Source: Rhizobium acidisoli (GTDB lineage: Bacteria; Pseudomonadota; Alphaproteobacteria; Rhizobiales; Rhizobiaceae). Taken from it: a DNA stretch of 64,000 nucleotides. The notes beneath the pieces were generated by a model that saw only the letters and a list, made by a program, of their open reading frames with translations, had not been told where the DNA came from and ran no database searches. This document shows positions 1 to 8,089 of this stretch, one piece after another (positions within the stretch are counted from its first letter, which is position 1; each line of letters starts with the position of its first letter). Location of the stretch: contig NZ_CP035002.1 in NCBI RefSeq assembly GCF_002531755.2, forward strand, positions 1 through 64,000, read 5' to 3'. A program made the position numbers and the translations under genes.

Positions 1-621
1 TGCGGGGTCGCGGCGAAGAACCAGTCAATTCGTTGCGACGTGAAGGCGATAGCCGCAAAGCCGGCCGCCGTCAGGGCGCTTTCTTTGAAGAAGGTGCCAC
101 TATTCAAGGGTATTCTGCGTTACGCTTCTGTGCCACCAGGCGTTAGCCCGGTGGAGCAGACGTAGCCTACCGTAGCATCAGCCGGAACTGCGATGTGAGC
201 AAGGGACCAAGTGACGTTGGTTGGGTCTGCCGATCATTATTCAACTTCTGATCGACTGGTGTCGACGTCGTCCAAACCCAATAGGAGCCCTGCAACCAGC
301 GGTGACTTTTCTAGTTCGGGTTCCAGATGACCTCGAAAGGAGACGGAGATGAGACTGGTGCCATTCCAATACGCGGGCCATAACCCCGCCGTCGTGTTCA
401 TCAATCGGAACAGGTTTGTTGCTGTGCGTGCATTCGCCAACAGCACCCACATCCATGTTGCTGCGCCAGAGAGATGGCGCACCAAGTTATTATCCGGTCA
501 GAGAAACGGTTGAATGAGGTGTTAAGCAGCCAACCAGTTAGTATGCAGAGCGGCCGGAACTTCCATACTTCATCGATGTTGTACTTCGCATGAGCAACAC
601 ACAGCAAAAAGCCGCGAAGGC
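1..621. other. Left edge, no supported gene
   Basis: I see no convincing coding region here. Short open frames on both strands have no recognisable motif, and those with a start lack a good ribosome binding site. The stretch may be the decayed flank of the polysaccharide locus that follows. Confidence 0.5.
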
Positions 622-708
622 ATGATCAAATTCGTGCTGACTCTCTTCGTCGTCGCGATAATCTTGGCGGTGGCGTATTTGCTTTTTCACTCCGGCAGCC
701 TTAGCTAA
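622..708 (+). CDS. Possible small single-pass membrane protein (28 aa)
   Basis: A 28-codon frame starts with ATG and encodes a Lys near the N-terminus followed by one long hydrophobic stretch (about residues 4-22) and a short polar tail ending at TAA. This is the layout of small inner-membrane proteins. The only purine-rich sequence upstream (GAAGG) lies almost against the ATG, which is poor spacing for a ribosome binding site. No family is recognised and the call rests on hydrophobicity alone. Confidence 0.25.
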   Translation: MIKFVLTLFVVAIILAVAYLLFHSGSLS

Positions 709-759
709 CATTGCGGCGGTGCCGCCGCGAGAAAGGCGGCCAAGACACCGCAACGACGA

Positions 760-899
760 ATGGCATTAGGTATCGGGATAGGCGTGGGACTAGGAGCGGT
801 TCTTGGTGCCGTCATTCTGGGAACATTCCAATCGGAATTGCTGTGGGCGTTGCCGCCGGTTCAGTCGCGGGATGGCTCGCTTGCAATTGGAGCAGATGA
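760..899 (+). pseudogene. Frameshifted glycine-zipper small membrane protein
   Basis: From the ATG at 760 one frame gives an alternating Gly/Ala/Val/Ile segment (GIGIGVGLGAVLGAV). The matching second half (GIAVGVAAGSVAGW) lies in a different frame before a TGA at 897-899. Joined, the two halves form a glycine-zipper membrane protein of about 45 residues. As read, the first frame runs into unrelated Pro/Gln-rich sequence. A single indel near 810-820 explains this. It is the first of several frameshifts in the leftmost 5 kb. Confidence 0.4.
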
Positions 900-901
900 A
901 A

Positions 902-1143
902 TGAGCTGAAAACTTCAGCGCTAAAGAAACCTTCGCAATTTACGGTGAGAGCGAAACCACGATCACATTCATTCAGGAGGAATTCTTCACCGAGGAAAAG
1001 ACGTTCCTGACCATGGGAGATGCCGTCGATTACCTGAAGGCATTGGACCCTATCCCCTTGAGATCGTTCTCCACATCCGCGCTCATGGTCGCGACATACC
1101 GTTCGACCGGGAGAACGTAGCGAAGCTGATGCAGGAACTTTGA
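902..1143 (+). pseudogene. Frameshifted conserved-looking small protein
   Basis: Between about 902 and 1055 one frame encodes an acidic, protein-like sequence containing TFAIYGESETTITFIQEEFF and then GDAVDYLKALDP. It continues after a frame change as EIVLHIRAHGRDIPFDREN and ends at TGA 1141-1143. Together they would make a protein of about 80 residues. No usable start is in frame at the 5' end (a TGA lies just upstream), so a second lesion is likely there. I do not recognise the family. Confidence 0.35.
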
Positions 1144-1261
1144 GTGAATGCGTTCTGTCGCGTAGGTCAACGAGTTTGCTCCCCATGAAAAAGTCGCGCT
1201 TAGACCGCGCAGTGCGCCATGGTAGGAACATTATGTGCGATCTCAGGTTCGGACGGCAGAC

Positions 1262-2449
1262 ATGATGCTGCGGACGTCGATGCCATTATTTCCAGCAGCG
1301 CAGAGAGCGCTACGCAGAATAGTCATTATCAGCGATTTCCAGGGTGGCAATGAGGAAAACACGCCGCCCCAGACCCCTGCTTGGTTTTGCCAGCAATGGC
1401 TCGCAGGAACCCGAGGACCTCGTCCTCGACCCGCCAACAGAGGCCTAAACATCGAGGTGATCGGCGGTTATATCGAACGGCTTCCGCTGGCGGTCCTCAA
1501 AGACGGCCTCGTAGACTGCGCCGAGGTGTGGACACATTGGCATGGCACACGCCGCCAATGGAACAGCCTGGCGTCAGCCCGTTCCTGATGCGCCGCGCAT
1601 TTCAGGCAAACGGGTCCGAAGCGCCGTTTTCTTCCAACGACATGCTCGGGCACATTGCCGCCTTCGGGCCGCCGTCGATCCTCTGCGTCTGGGGCCTCGG
1701 TGTGAGTGAAGAGGTGTTGTTGGCATGCCGCACCAGTTTCAAGATTTACAACTCGATCGATGCACCCGCCTTGCGCGTTCCCTTTGAGGTGAGCCGGAAT
1801 TTCGACCTTATTCTCACCGGCTCCGAATGGCAGTCGGAGGTGGTGCGCTCACGTCATCCGACGATACGACGATCATCATGCCGATTGGACCCGAGTTTGC
1901 CTCCGAACTCTCCTTCAGGCCAATCGACATACCGAAGACCTACGACGTGATCTACGTTGCCGCCGCACAAGCCTATAAGCGGCACGACATCCTTTTTCAG
2001 GCACTTGCCAAGCTTCCGCGTTCGATTCGCGCCCTTTGCGTCTGCGGGTACGGCGAAATGATCGACACATTGCGAAGCGAGGTCGGCGAACTCGGCATCA
2101 ATGTCGACTTCATCGACCCACCCGGCGTGCCGTTCGAGGAGGTGAACAGGCTGATGAACCAAGCGCGTATCGGCGTGGTCTGCGGCATCGATGACGGGGC
2201 ACCCGCGATCCTGACCGAATACATGTTGACAGGGATCCCGGTCCTGGCCAACAGCCAGCTGCGCTGCGGATTGCAATTTATCACCGCCGAGACGGGCCGA
2301 GTGGCATCGCCCGATAAATTTCACGAAGGCATTCGCGACATGCTGGCCGGCTCGATACGTTCAAGCCCCGCCAGGTCGTTCTTGCCAACTGGACTTGGCC
2401 GCACAGCCTGCGAAAGCTGAGCTCGTTCATTGGCAGGTCGGCCGGATAG
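1262..2449 (+). pseudogene. Glycosyltransferase, broken by several frameshifts
   Basis: Three reading frames in turn carry pieces of one glycosyltransferase-like protein of about 390 residues. The N-terminal piece contains IVIISDFQGGNEENTPPQT (from about 1320). A middle piece from about 1550 to 1850 contains SILCVWGLGVSEE and FDLILTGSEWQSEVV. A C-terminal piece from about 1860 contains YDVIYVAAAQAYKRHDI, LCVCGYGE and the GIPVLAN segment typical of GT-B nucleotide-sugar binding domains. A further shift near 2355 gives a tail ending at TAG 2447-2449. At least three indels are needed, so no full-length product is expected. It opens a set of glycosyltransferase genes running in the same direction. 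Confidence 0.7.
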
Positions 2450-2513
2450 AATACTGCCAGGGAACATTGATCGCCATTGGCGGTTCGGGATCATTGCGCT
2501 TGCGAGGCCCCCT

Positions 2514-3694
2514 ATGAATCTGCTGAATTCCGTCCCGCAATTGTCCGACAGTAGCCTGTTGGATCACGCGCCGCTCATCTGTTTTTCGCATCTCAGATGG
2601 GATTTTGTGCTCCAGAGGCCGCAACATCTGATGGAACGGTTCTCGCGTGAGCGGCCGGTCTTCTATTTCGAGGAGTTCATCCCCACCGATCATCATCTGG
2701 CCTATCTGGAGATCCACCCCTTCGAAGGAACGAGCGTCAAGGCTGTTCGCCCGCGCATTCCCCATTGGTGGAACGGGCCGATCGAGAGGCTGCTCTTGGC
2801 AGACTGTTGGACGATCTGATTTTGCTCCACGGCGGCAAGCGTCCGATCCTTTGGTTCTATACGCCGCTGATGTTTGGCTTTGCCCGGAATGTAGACGCGG
2901 TCGCGGTCGTCTATGATTGCATGGATGAACTCGCAAACTTCAAAATTCGCCCCGGCCAATCTCAAGGCCTGCGAGCAGGCCTTGATGGCTAGCGCCGATG
3001 TCGTTTTTACCGGCGGCCTCAGCCTCTATGAGGCAAGGCGGGACCAACACGACAACATCCATCCGTTCCCGTCGGGGGTCGACACGCAGCACTTCCGCAC
3101 CGCTCGATGCCCTTTGCCCGATCCAGCCGATCAGGCGCGTATTCCTCAGCCTCGTCTCGGATACTATGGGGTGATTGACGAGAGGCTCGACCTTGATCTG
3201 GTCGGCGGCGTCGCGTCGGCCCGGCCTGATCTTTCCTTCGTGTTCCTGGGACCGATTGTCAAGATTTCACCGGACGATCTACCCGAGGCGCTAACATCCA
3301 TTATCTCGGGCAAAAGGCCTATTCCGATCTTCCGGCATATCTTTCGGGCTGGCAGGCCGCGCTCATGCCGTTCGCACTAAACGAGGCTACCCGCTTCATC
3401 AGCCCCACCAAGACCCCCGAATATCTCGCCGCCGGCCGGCCGGTGGTTGGAACACAGGTCGTCGACGTCGTGCGCGCTTACGGCGACGTGCCGGGTGTGT
3501 TCTTGGCAAACGGCCTCCAGACCTTCGCCGAGGCCTGCGACGCGGCACTCATCTTGTCCCGCTCCGAAACGGCGTGGTTGGATGTGGTGGACGGGGTGCT
3601 GGCGCAATCGTCATGGGACAGTACCTTTCGCAGAATGTCTGCGCTTGTCGAACAGGCGGCAGCGCAAAAAAATCGTTTCGGCCGCCGTTCCTGA
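2514..3694 (+). pseudogene. Glycosyltransferase, family 1/4 type, broken by frameshifts
   Basis: The ATG at 2514 opens a protein whose N-terminus carries the signature CFSHLRWDFVLQRPQHLMER, common to a class of bacterial cell-surface glycosyltransferases. The frame ends early at 2819. The rest is found in other frames: WFYTPLMFGFARNVDAVAVVYDC (2825 onward), then GLSLYEARRDQHDNIHPFPSGVD, then NIHYLGQKAYSDLPAYLSG near 3295, and RFISPTKTPEYLAAGRPVV in the last segment to the TGA at 3694. Three indels restore a protein of about 390 residues. The gene lies directly before the UDP-galactopyranose mutase gene, so a role in adding a sugar such as galactofuranose is an inference. Confidence 0.75.
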
Positions 3695-3722
3695 GAGATT
3701 TCGCGTCGGCACCAACCGCCGA

Positions 3723-4871
3723 CCACCTTGGGATACCTACGACTATCTGATCGTCGGCGCCGGATTTGCCGGATCGGTTCTTGCCGAGCGGCTCGCAGCC
3801 GATGGTGGCAAAAAGGTCCTTGTCTGCGACAGGCGCTCCCATATCGGCGGCAACACCTACGATCACTATGATGAGGCAGCGATCCTAGTTCATAAATATG
3901 GCCCGCACATCTTCCATACCAACAGCGAGGATGTCGTTGCCTACCTTTCCCGCTTTACGGCATGGCGGCCCTACGAACATCGAGTGCTTGCTCAGGTCGG
4001 CGATTTGCGCCTTCCGATCCCCATCAATCGCACGACACTGAATGCGCTCTACAACATCGATCTGACCAGCGATGCCGAGGCGGCGCGTTTTTTGGCGGAT
4101 CGTGCGGAGCCTTGCGATCCGGTGAAAACGTCGCGCGACGTTGTGATATCGCAGGTTGGCGCGGAGCTCTATCGGACCTTCTTCGAGGGCTACACTCGCA
4201 AACAGTGGGGGCTCGACCCGTCCGAACTCGACCGATCAGTGACGGCACGCATCCCCACCCGGACCAACACCGATGATCGCTACTTCCTGGACCGCTTTCA
4301 AGCCATGCCGCTTGACGGCTACACCCGCATGTTCGAACGGATGCTGAACCACGACAATATCACCGTGATGGTCGGCACGGACTTCGCCGATCTCAGGAAT
4401 GAGCGACTGGCTGATCATACGATCTTCACAGGTCCCATCGACGAATACTTCGGCCATTGCTTCGGGCGCCTGCCCTATCGCAGTCTGAAGTTCACCCACG
4501 AGACGCGTGATGTGCGGCGGCTGCTGCCGGTCGCGGTCATAAACTTCCCGTCGGAGGATGTGCCCTACACGCGCGTCACCGAATATAAGCACCTCACGGG
4601 TCAGATCCATCCGAGGACCAGTATCAGCTATGAATATGCAAGTGCCGAGGGGGAGCCCTACTATCCAATACCGCGCCCGGAAAACCAGGCGCTTTACAAA
4701 CAATACGAGACCCTGGCGCGTACGTGCGGCGACGTCACCTTTGTCGGGCGGCTTGGTACCTACAAATATTACAATATGGACCAGGTCGTGGCCCAGGCGC
4801 TAGCGACATATCGGCGCCTGCGGGATCGGCAAGGAACCAGCGGAAACCTCGCCGGCGCCCGGCATGACTAG
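3723..4871 (+). CDS. glf: UDP-galactopyranose mutase
   Basis: This enzyme interconverts UDP-galactopyranose and UDP-galactofuranose using reduced FAD, and so supplies the precursor for galactofuranose-containing surface glycans. The frame encodes the N-terminal FAD-binding motif YDYLIVGAGFAGSVLAERL, then HIGGNTYD and GPHIFHTNSEDV, the YTRKQWG segment and a C-terminal FVGRLGTYKYYNMDQVV region, all typical of Glf. Length from the first homologous codon is about 380 residues, normal for the family. No ATG, GTG or TTG lies close before the first homologous codon. The frame stays open upstream into the preceding gene, so the true start is undecided and may have been lost. The stop overlaps the ATG of the next glycosyltransferase by 8 bp. 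Confidence 0.9.
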   Translation, partial: PPWDTYDYLIVGAGFAGSVLAERLAADGGKKVLVCDRRSHIGGNTYDHYDEAAILVHKYGPHIFHTNSEDVVAYLSRFTAWRPYEHRVLAQVGDLRLPIPINRTTLNALYNIDLTSDAEAARFLADRAEPCDPVKTSRDVVISQVGAELYRTFFEGYTRKQWGLDPSELDRSVTARIPTRTNTDDRYFLDRFQAMPLDGYTRMFERMLNHDNITVMVGTDFADLRNERLADHTIFTGPIDEYFGHCFGRLPYRSLKFTHETRDVRRLLPVAVINFPSEDVPYTRVTEYKHLTGQIHPRTSISYEYASAEGEPYYPIPRPENQALYKQYETLARTCGDVTFVGRLGTYKYYNMDQVVAQALATYRRLRDRQGTSGNLAGARHD

Positions 4872-5971
4872 AAAACGTCACGTCACTCTGGCAACCGATA
4901 GCTTCAATCCTTCCGGGATGGGTGAGCACATGCTCGCCCTCGGCCGCGGTTTGAGCGAATTCTGGAACGTCACCGTCGCGGTCATGTCCGATGATCGGAC
5001 GGGGCTGTTGGCGCGCGCAGCGCGCTGCGGACTTGCAATCAAGCTGATCCGGGATACAGACGAGTTTTCAGGAGTGGCTGTCGAGATCCAGAGTCGATAT
5101 CCTGCACGTCCACGCAGGGATCGGATGGGAAGGGCACGATCTGGCAGCGGCGGCCGATGCCCGAGGCATTCCGATCATCCGCACCGAGCATCTCCCATAT
5201 CTTCTGAACGACCCGGAACAAATCGAGTATTATCGACGCGAAACCGAGAGATTGGCGCATCTCATCGTCGTTTCCGAAGCCTCACGACAAAGCTTCCGCG
5301 AGGCACGGGTCGCGCCCTCGCGTTTGACGGTGGTTCGAAATGGCATCTTTCCGCTTCTGCCCGTTCGATCCGCCACCGATTTTTCGGAGGGACTAGGCCT
5401 TGTCGGAAAGACGGTCCTTTTGACGGTCGCGCGTTTCACCGAGCAGAAAGACCAGGCGTCGCTGGTGCGCGCCTTGCCGGCCGTCCTGGAGGACAATCCT
5501 TCAGTAGTCTTGCTTCTTGTTGGTACTGGCCCCGAAGAAGAGCGCGTGAAGGCCCTGGTAACGGAGTTGGACCTGGCCGACTACGTCCAGTTTCTAGGTC
5601 AAAGGGACGATGTCGCCGAGATCATGGCCATCGCCGATCTTTTCGTTCTTCCATCGCACTTCGAGGGGCTTCCGCTGGCCGTTCTGGAGGCCATGTCGCT
5701 TGCGGTGCCCGTGATCGCAACCCGCATTGGCGGGACGGTGGAGGCGCTCGGCGATGATCATCCTTATTTCACCCAGCCAGGCAGTCCGGCGGAGATTGCC
5801 GCAGTCATCAATCGCGCGCTTGCCGATCCCGCTCGACTGGCGGCAAGCGGTCGGGCCGGCCTTGAACGTTTCAAGCGGGACTTTTCCGTCTTTCGAATGG
5901 CCGCTGAGACTTCGGCGGTCTACGAGCGGTTCCTGAACCAGCCGCGAAACCAGACACAAAAGGACAGGTCC
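4864..5971 (+). pseudogene. GT4-type glycosyltransferase with one frameshift and no stop before the next gene
   Basis: The ATG at 4864 overlaps the end of glf. The N-terminal part contains DSFNPSGMGEHMLALGRGL, a donor-domain start typical of GT4 enzymes. Near 5075-5090 the reading frame must change. The second frame then reads VDILHVHAGIGWEGHDLAAA, IPIIRTEHLPYLLND, LTVARFTEQKDQASLVRAL and PSHFEGLPLAVLEAM (the E-x7-E donor-site region). As read, translation from 4864 ends uselessly at 5757. The C-terminal frame has no stop and runs straight into the Gfo/Idh/MocA gene at 5972. A single base correction would give an intact GT4 fused to two dehydrogenase domains. Confidence 0.8.
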
Positions 5972-8089
5972 ATGGAAAAGACACGGCTGGGCTTTATCGG
6001 CGTTGGCGGCATTGCGCACCGGCACCTGGACGTTCTGGCGAGCTTCGACGATGTCGAACTCGTGGCATTTGCCGACCCTGATCTTGGACGGGCAGACGAG
6101 GCGGCTATGCGCTTCGGCGCGAGATCGTTCGCGCATCATCGCGAAATGCTCGATACGCAACAGCTTGACGCGGTCTATATCTGCATCCCGCCTTTTGCTC
6201 ATGGCGAGCCTGAGCGCGATCTCATTCAACGCCAGATACCGTTCTTTGTCGAAAAGCCGGTGTCGCTGGGCTCGGCGCAGGCCGAAGACATCGCTGCGGG
6301 CGTAGCCAACGCCAACCTCATAACGGCTGTCGGCTATCACTGGCGCTATCTCGATATCGTCGACGAGGCCAAAAGCCTGTTGGCAGACAATCCCGCACAG
6401 CTTTTATCAGGCTACTGGCTCGACTCGACCCCACCGCCGGAATGGTGGTGGAAAGAGGGCAAATCGGGCGGTCAGATGGTCGAACAGGCAACCCATCTCC
6501 TTGATCTGGCCAGGTGGCTCATCGGAGACGTCACGGAAGTCTACGGGCGCGCCAGACCGGAATTTCCAGGCCTGGACGTACCGACGGTGACGACCGCCAG
6601 CCTCACCTTTGAAACGGGCGTGGTCGCCAATATAGCTTCCACCTGCCTTCTCGGCTGGAGCCATCGGGTCGGCCTTCACATTTTTGCCGATAGGCTGGCA
6701 ATCGAGCTGACTGATCGCGACATCATGGTCGATGTTGGACGCGGTCGCCCCGTGCGCATCGCCGACGGTGATCCGGTCTGGCGCGAGGACCGCGATTTTG
6801 TCGACGCTGTGCGTGGCGGCGAAAACCGCATCCGGTGCCCCTACGGCGACGCTGTAGCGACCCACCGGCTTGCCCTGGCCGTCGTGTCTTCGGCTCGGAG
6901 TGGGGCGGTCGTGCACCTCGACCCCTCAGGGATCAGACGGCCTCAACCAGCGCCGCTGCGGCAGCAGCCGCGACCGCCGCAGGGGCTTGCACCAGGCCAT
7001 CGCAACATACGCTCGCTTGGCGTCGAGGCGCCGGGCCGCGCCTATTTCTTCGACTATGAGGAGCGCCCGCCAGCCGACGGCCACTTGCGGCTTGACACGC
7101 TGTTCACTGGTTTGTCCGCAGGCACCGAACTGACCTTCCTGAAGCATACCAATCCTTATTTTCGTTCCCGCTTCGATGGCGGGCGTGGTGTTTTTATCGA
7201 AGGCGAGCCCGATCTGCATTATCCCATTCCATTCCTCGGCTACATGGAGGTCGCGCGCGTTTCGCAGTCGCGTGCACATGGCTTTTCCGAAGGCGCGGTG
7301 CTAGCGGCGAGTTATGGTCATAAGAGCGGCCATACGGCGGACCCATATCACGATCTCTTGGTCCAGATCCCCCCCGAGCTCGATCCCCTGCTCGGCATCT
7401 TCGTCGCCCAGATGGGGCCGATCGCCGCCAATGGGATCCTCCATGCCGACGCGGAAACGTTCGGGGTCAATGTCCCCGCACTCGGTGCGGGTGTGGCCGG
7501 TCGTCCGGTGATCGTTCTCGGGGCCGGCACCGTCGGTCTTATGACGGCGCTGTTTGCCCGCGTGCTTGGCGCCTGTGAGGTGGTGGTCGCCGACCCCTCC
7601 GACTTTCGCCGAGAAAAGGCGGAGGCGATGGGGCTGACCGCGATGACGGAAGATCAGGCTTGGCAGCATGCCAAGGCACGCTGGCACGACGGGACGATGG
7701 GACGCGGTGCCGATCTTGCGTTTCAGACACGAGCTCATCCCGGGAGCCTGCATACGGCACTCAAAGCTTTGCGGCCGCAGGGTACGGTGATCGACCTTGC
7801 ATTCTACCAGCACGGAGCCGACGCCTTGCGGCTTGGCGAAGAATTCCACCACAATGGCCTGAACATACGATGCGCTCAAATCAACCGCGTTCCCCGCGGG
7901 CTCGCTCCACTCTGGGACCGGCGCCGGCTTGCAAGTGCGACGGTCGACCTCCTTGCCTCGGATGGAACGATGATCCGTGAGCACATGGTTACCCACGTCG
8001 TTCCCTTCGACGAGGCACCATCATTCCTCGCCGATCTGGTCGAAAACCGACCGGAGTTTCTACAGATCGTCTTCAAGGTTAGCGAATGA
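5972..8089 (+). CDS. Two-domain dehydrogenase: Gfo/Idh/MocA fused to a medium-chain (MDR) dehydrogenase
   Basis: The ATG at 5972 is preceded by AAAGGA at good spacing, so it can start independently of the broken glycosyltransferase in the same frame upstream. Residues 1 to about 325 form a Gfo/Idh/MocA oxidoreductase, with the NAD-binding loop GFIGVGGIAHRH, the FVEKPVSL motif carrying the catalytic Lys, and GYHWRYLD. A Pro/Gln-rich linker (about 325-345) joins a zinc-type alcohol dehydrogenase fold with the nucleotide loop VIVLGAGTVGLMTALFARVL. The usual Cys/His zinc ligands are not evident. Such enzymes modify nucleotide sugars or glycans. An ATA at 7007 sits where a separate MDR gene would be expected to start. 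The stop overlaps the next start (ATGA), so the two genes are probably translationally coupled. Confidence 0.8.
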   Translation: MEKTRLGFIGVGGIAHRHLDVLASFDDVELVAFADPDLGRADEAAMRFGARSFAHHREMLDTQQLDAVYICIPPFAHGEPERDLIQRQIPFFVEKPVSLGSAQAEDIAAGVANANLITAVGYHWRYLDIVDEAKSLLADNPAQLLSGYWLDSTPPPEWWWKEGKSGGQMVEQATHLLDLARWLIGDVTEVYGRARPEFPGLDVPTVTTASLTFETGVVANIASTCLLGWSHRVGLHIFADRLAIELTDRDIMVDVGRGRPVRIADGDPVWREDRDFVDAVRGGENRIRCPYGDAVATHRLALAVVSSARSGAVVHLDPSGIRRPQPAPLRQQPRPPQGLAPGHRNIRSLGVEAPGRAYFFDYEERPPADGHLRLDTLFTGLSAGTELTFLKHTNPYFRSRFDGGRGVFIEGEPDLHYPIPFLGYMEVARVSQSRAHGFSEGAVLAASYGHKSGHTADPYHDLLVQIPPELDPLLGIFVAQMGPIAANGILHADAETFGVNVPALGAGVAGRPVIVLGAGTVGLMTALFARVLGACEVVVADPSDFRREKAEAMGLTAMTEDQAWQHAKARWHDGTMGRGADLAFQTRAHPGSLHTALKALRPQGTVIDLAFYQHGADALRLGEEFHHNGLNIRCAQINRVPRGLAPLWDRRRLASATVDLLASDGTMIREHMVTHVVPFDEAPSFLADLVENRPEFLQIVFKVSE

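Noticed and set aside
3447..3722. N-terminal extension of UDP-galactopyranose mutase
   Set aside because: The extra codons overlap the upstream glycosyltransferase in another frame and have no similarity to Glf proteins.
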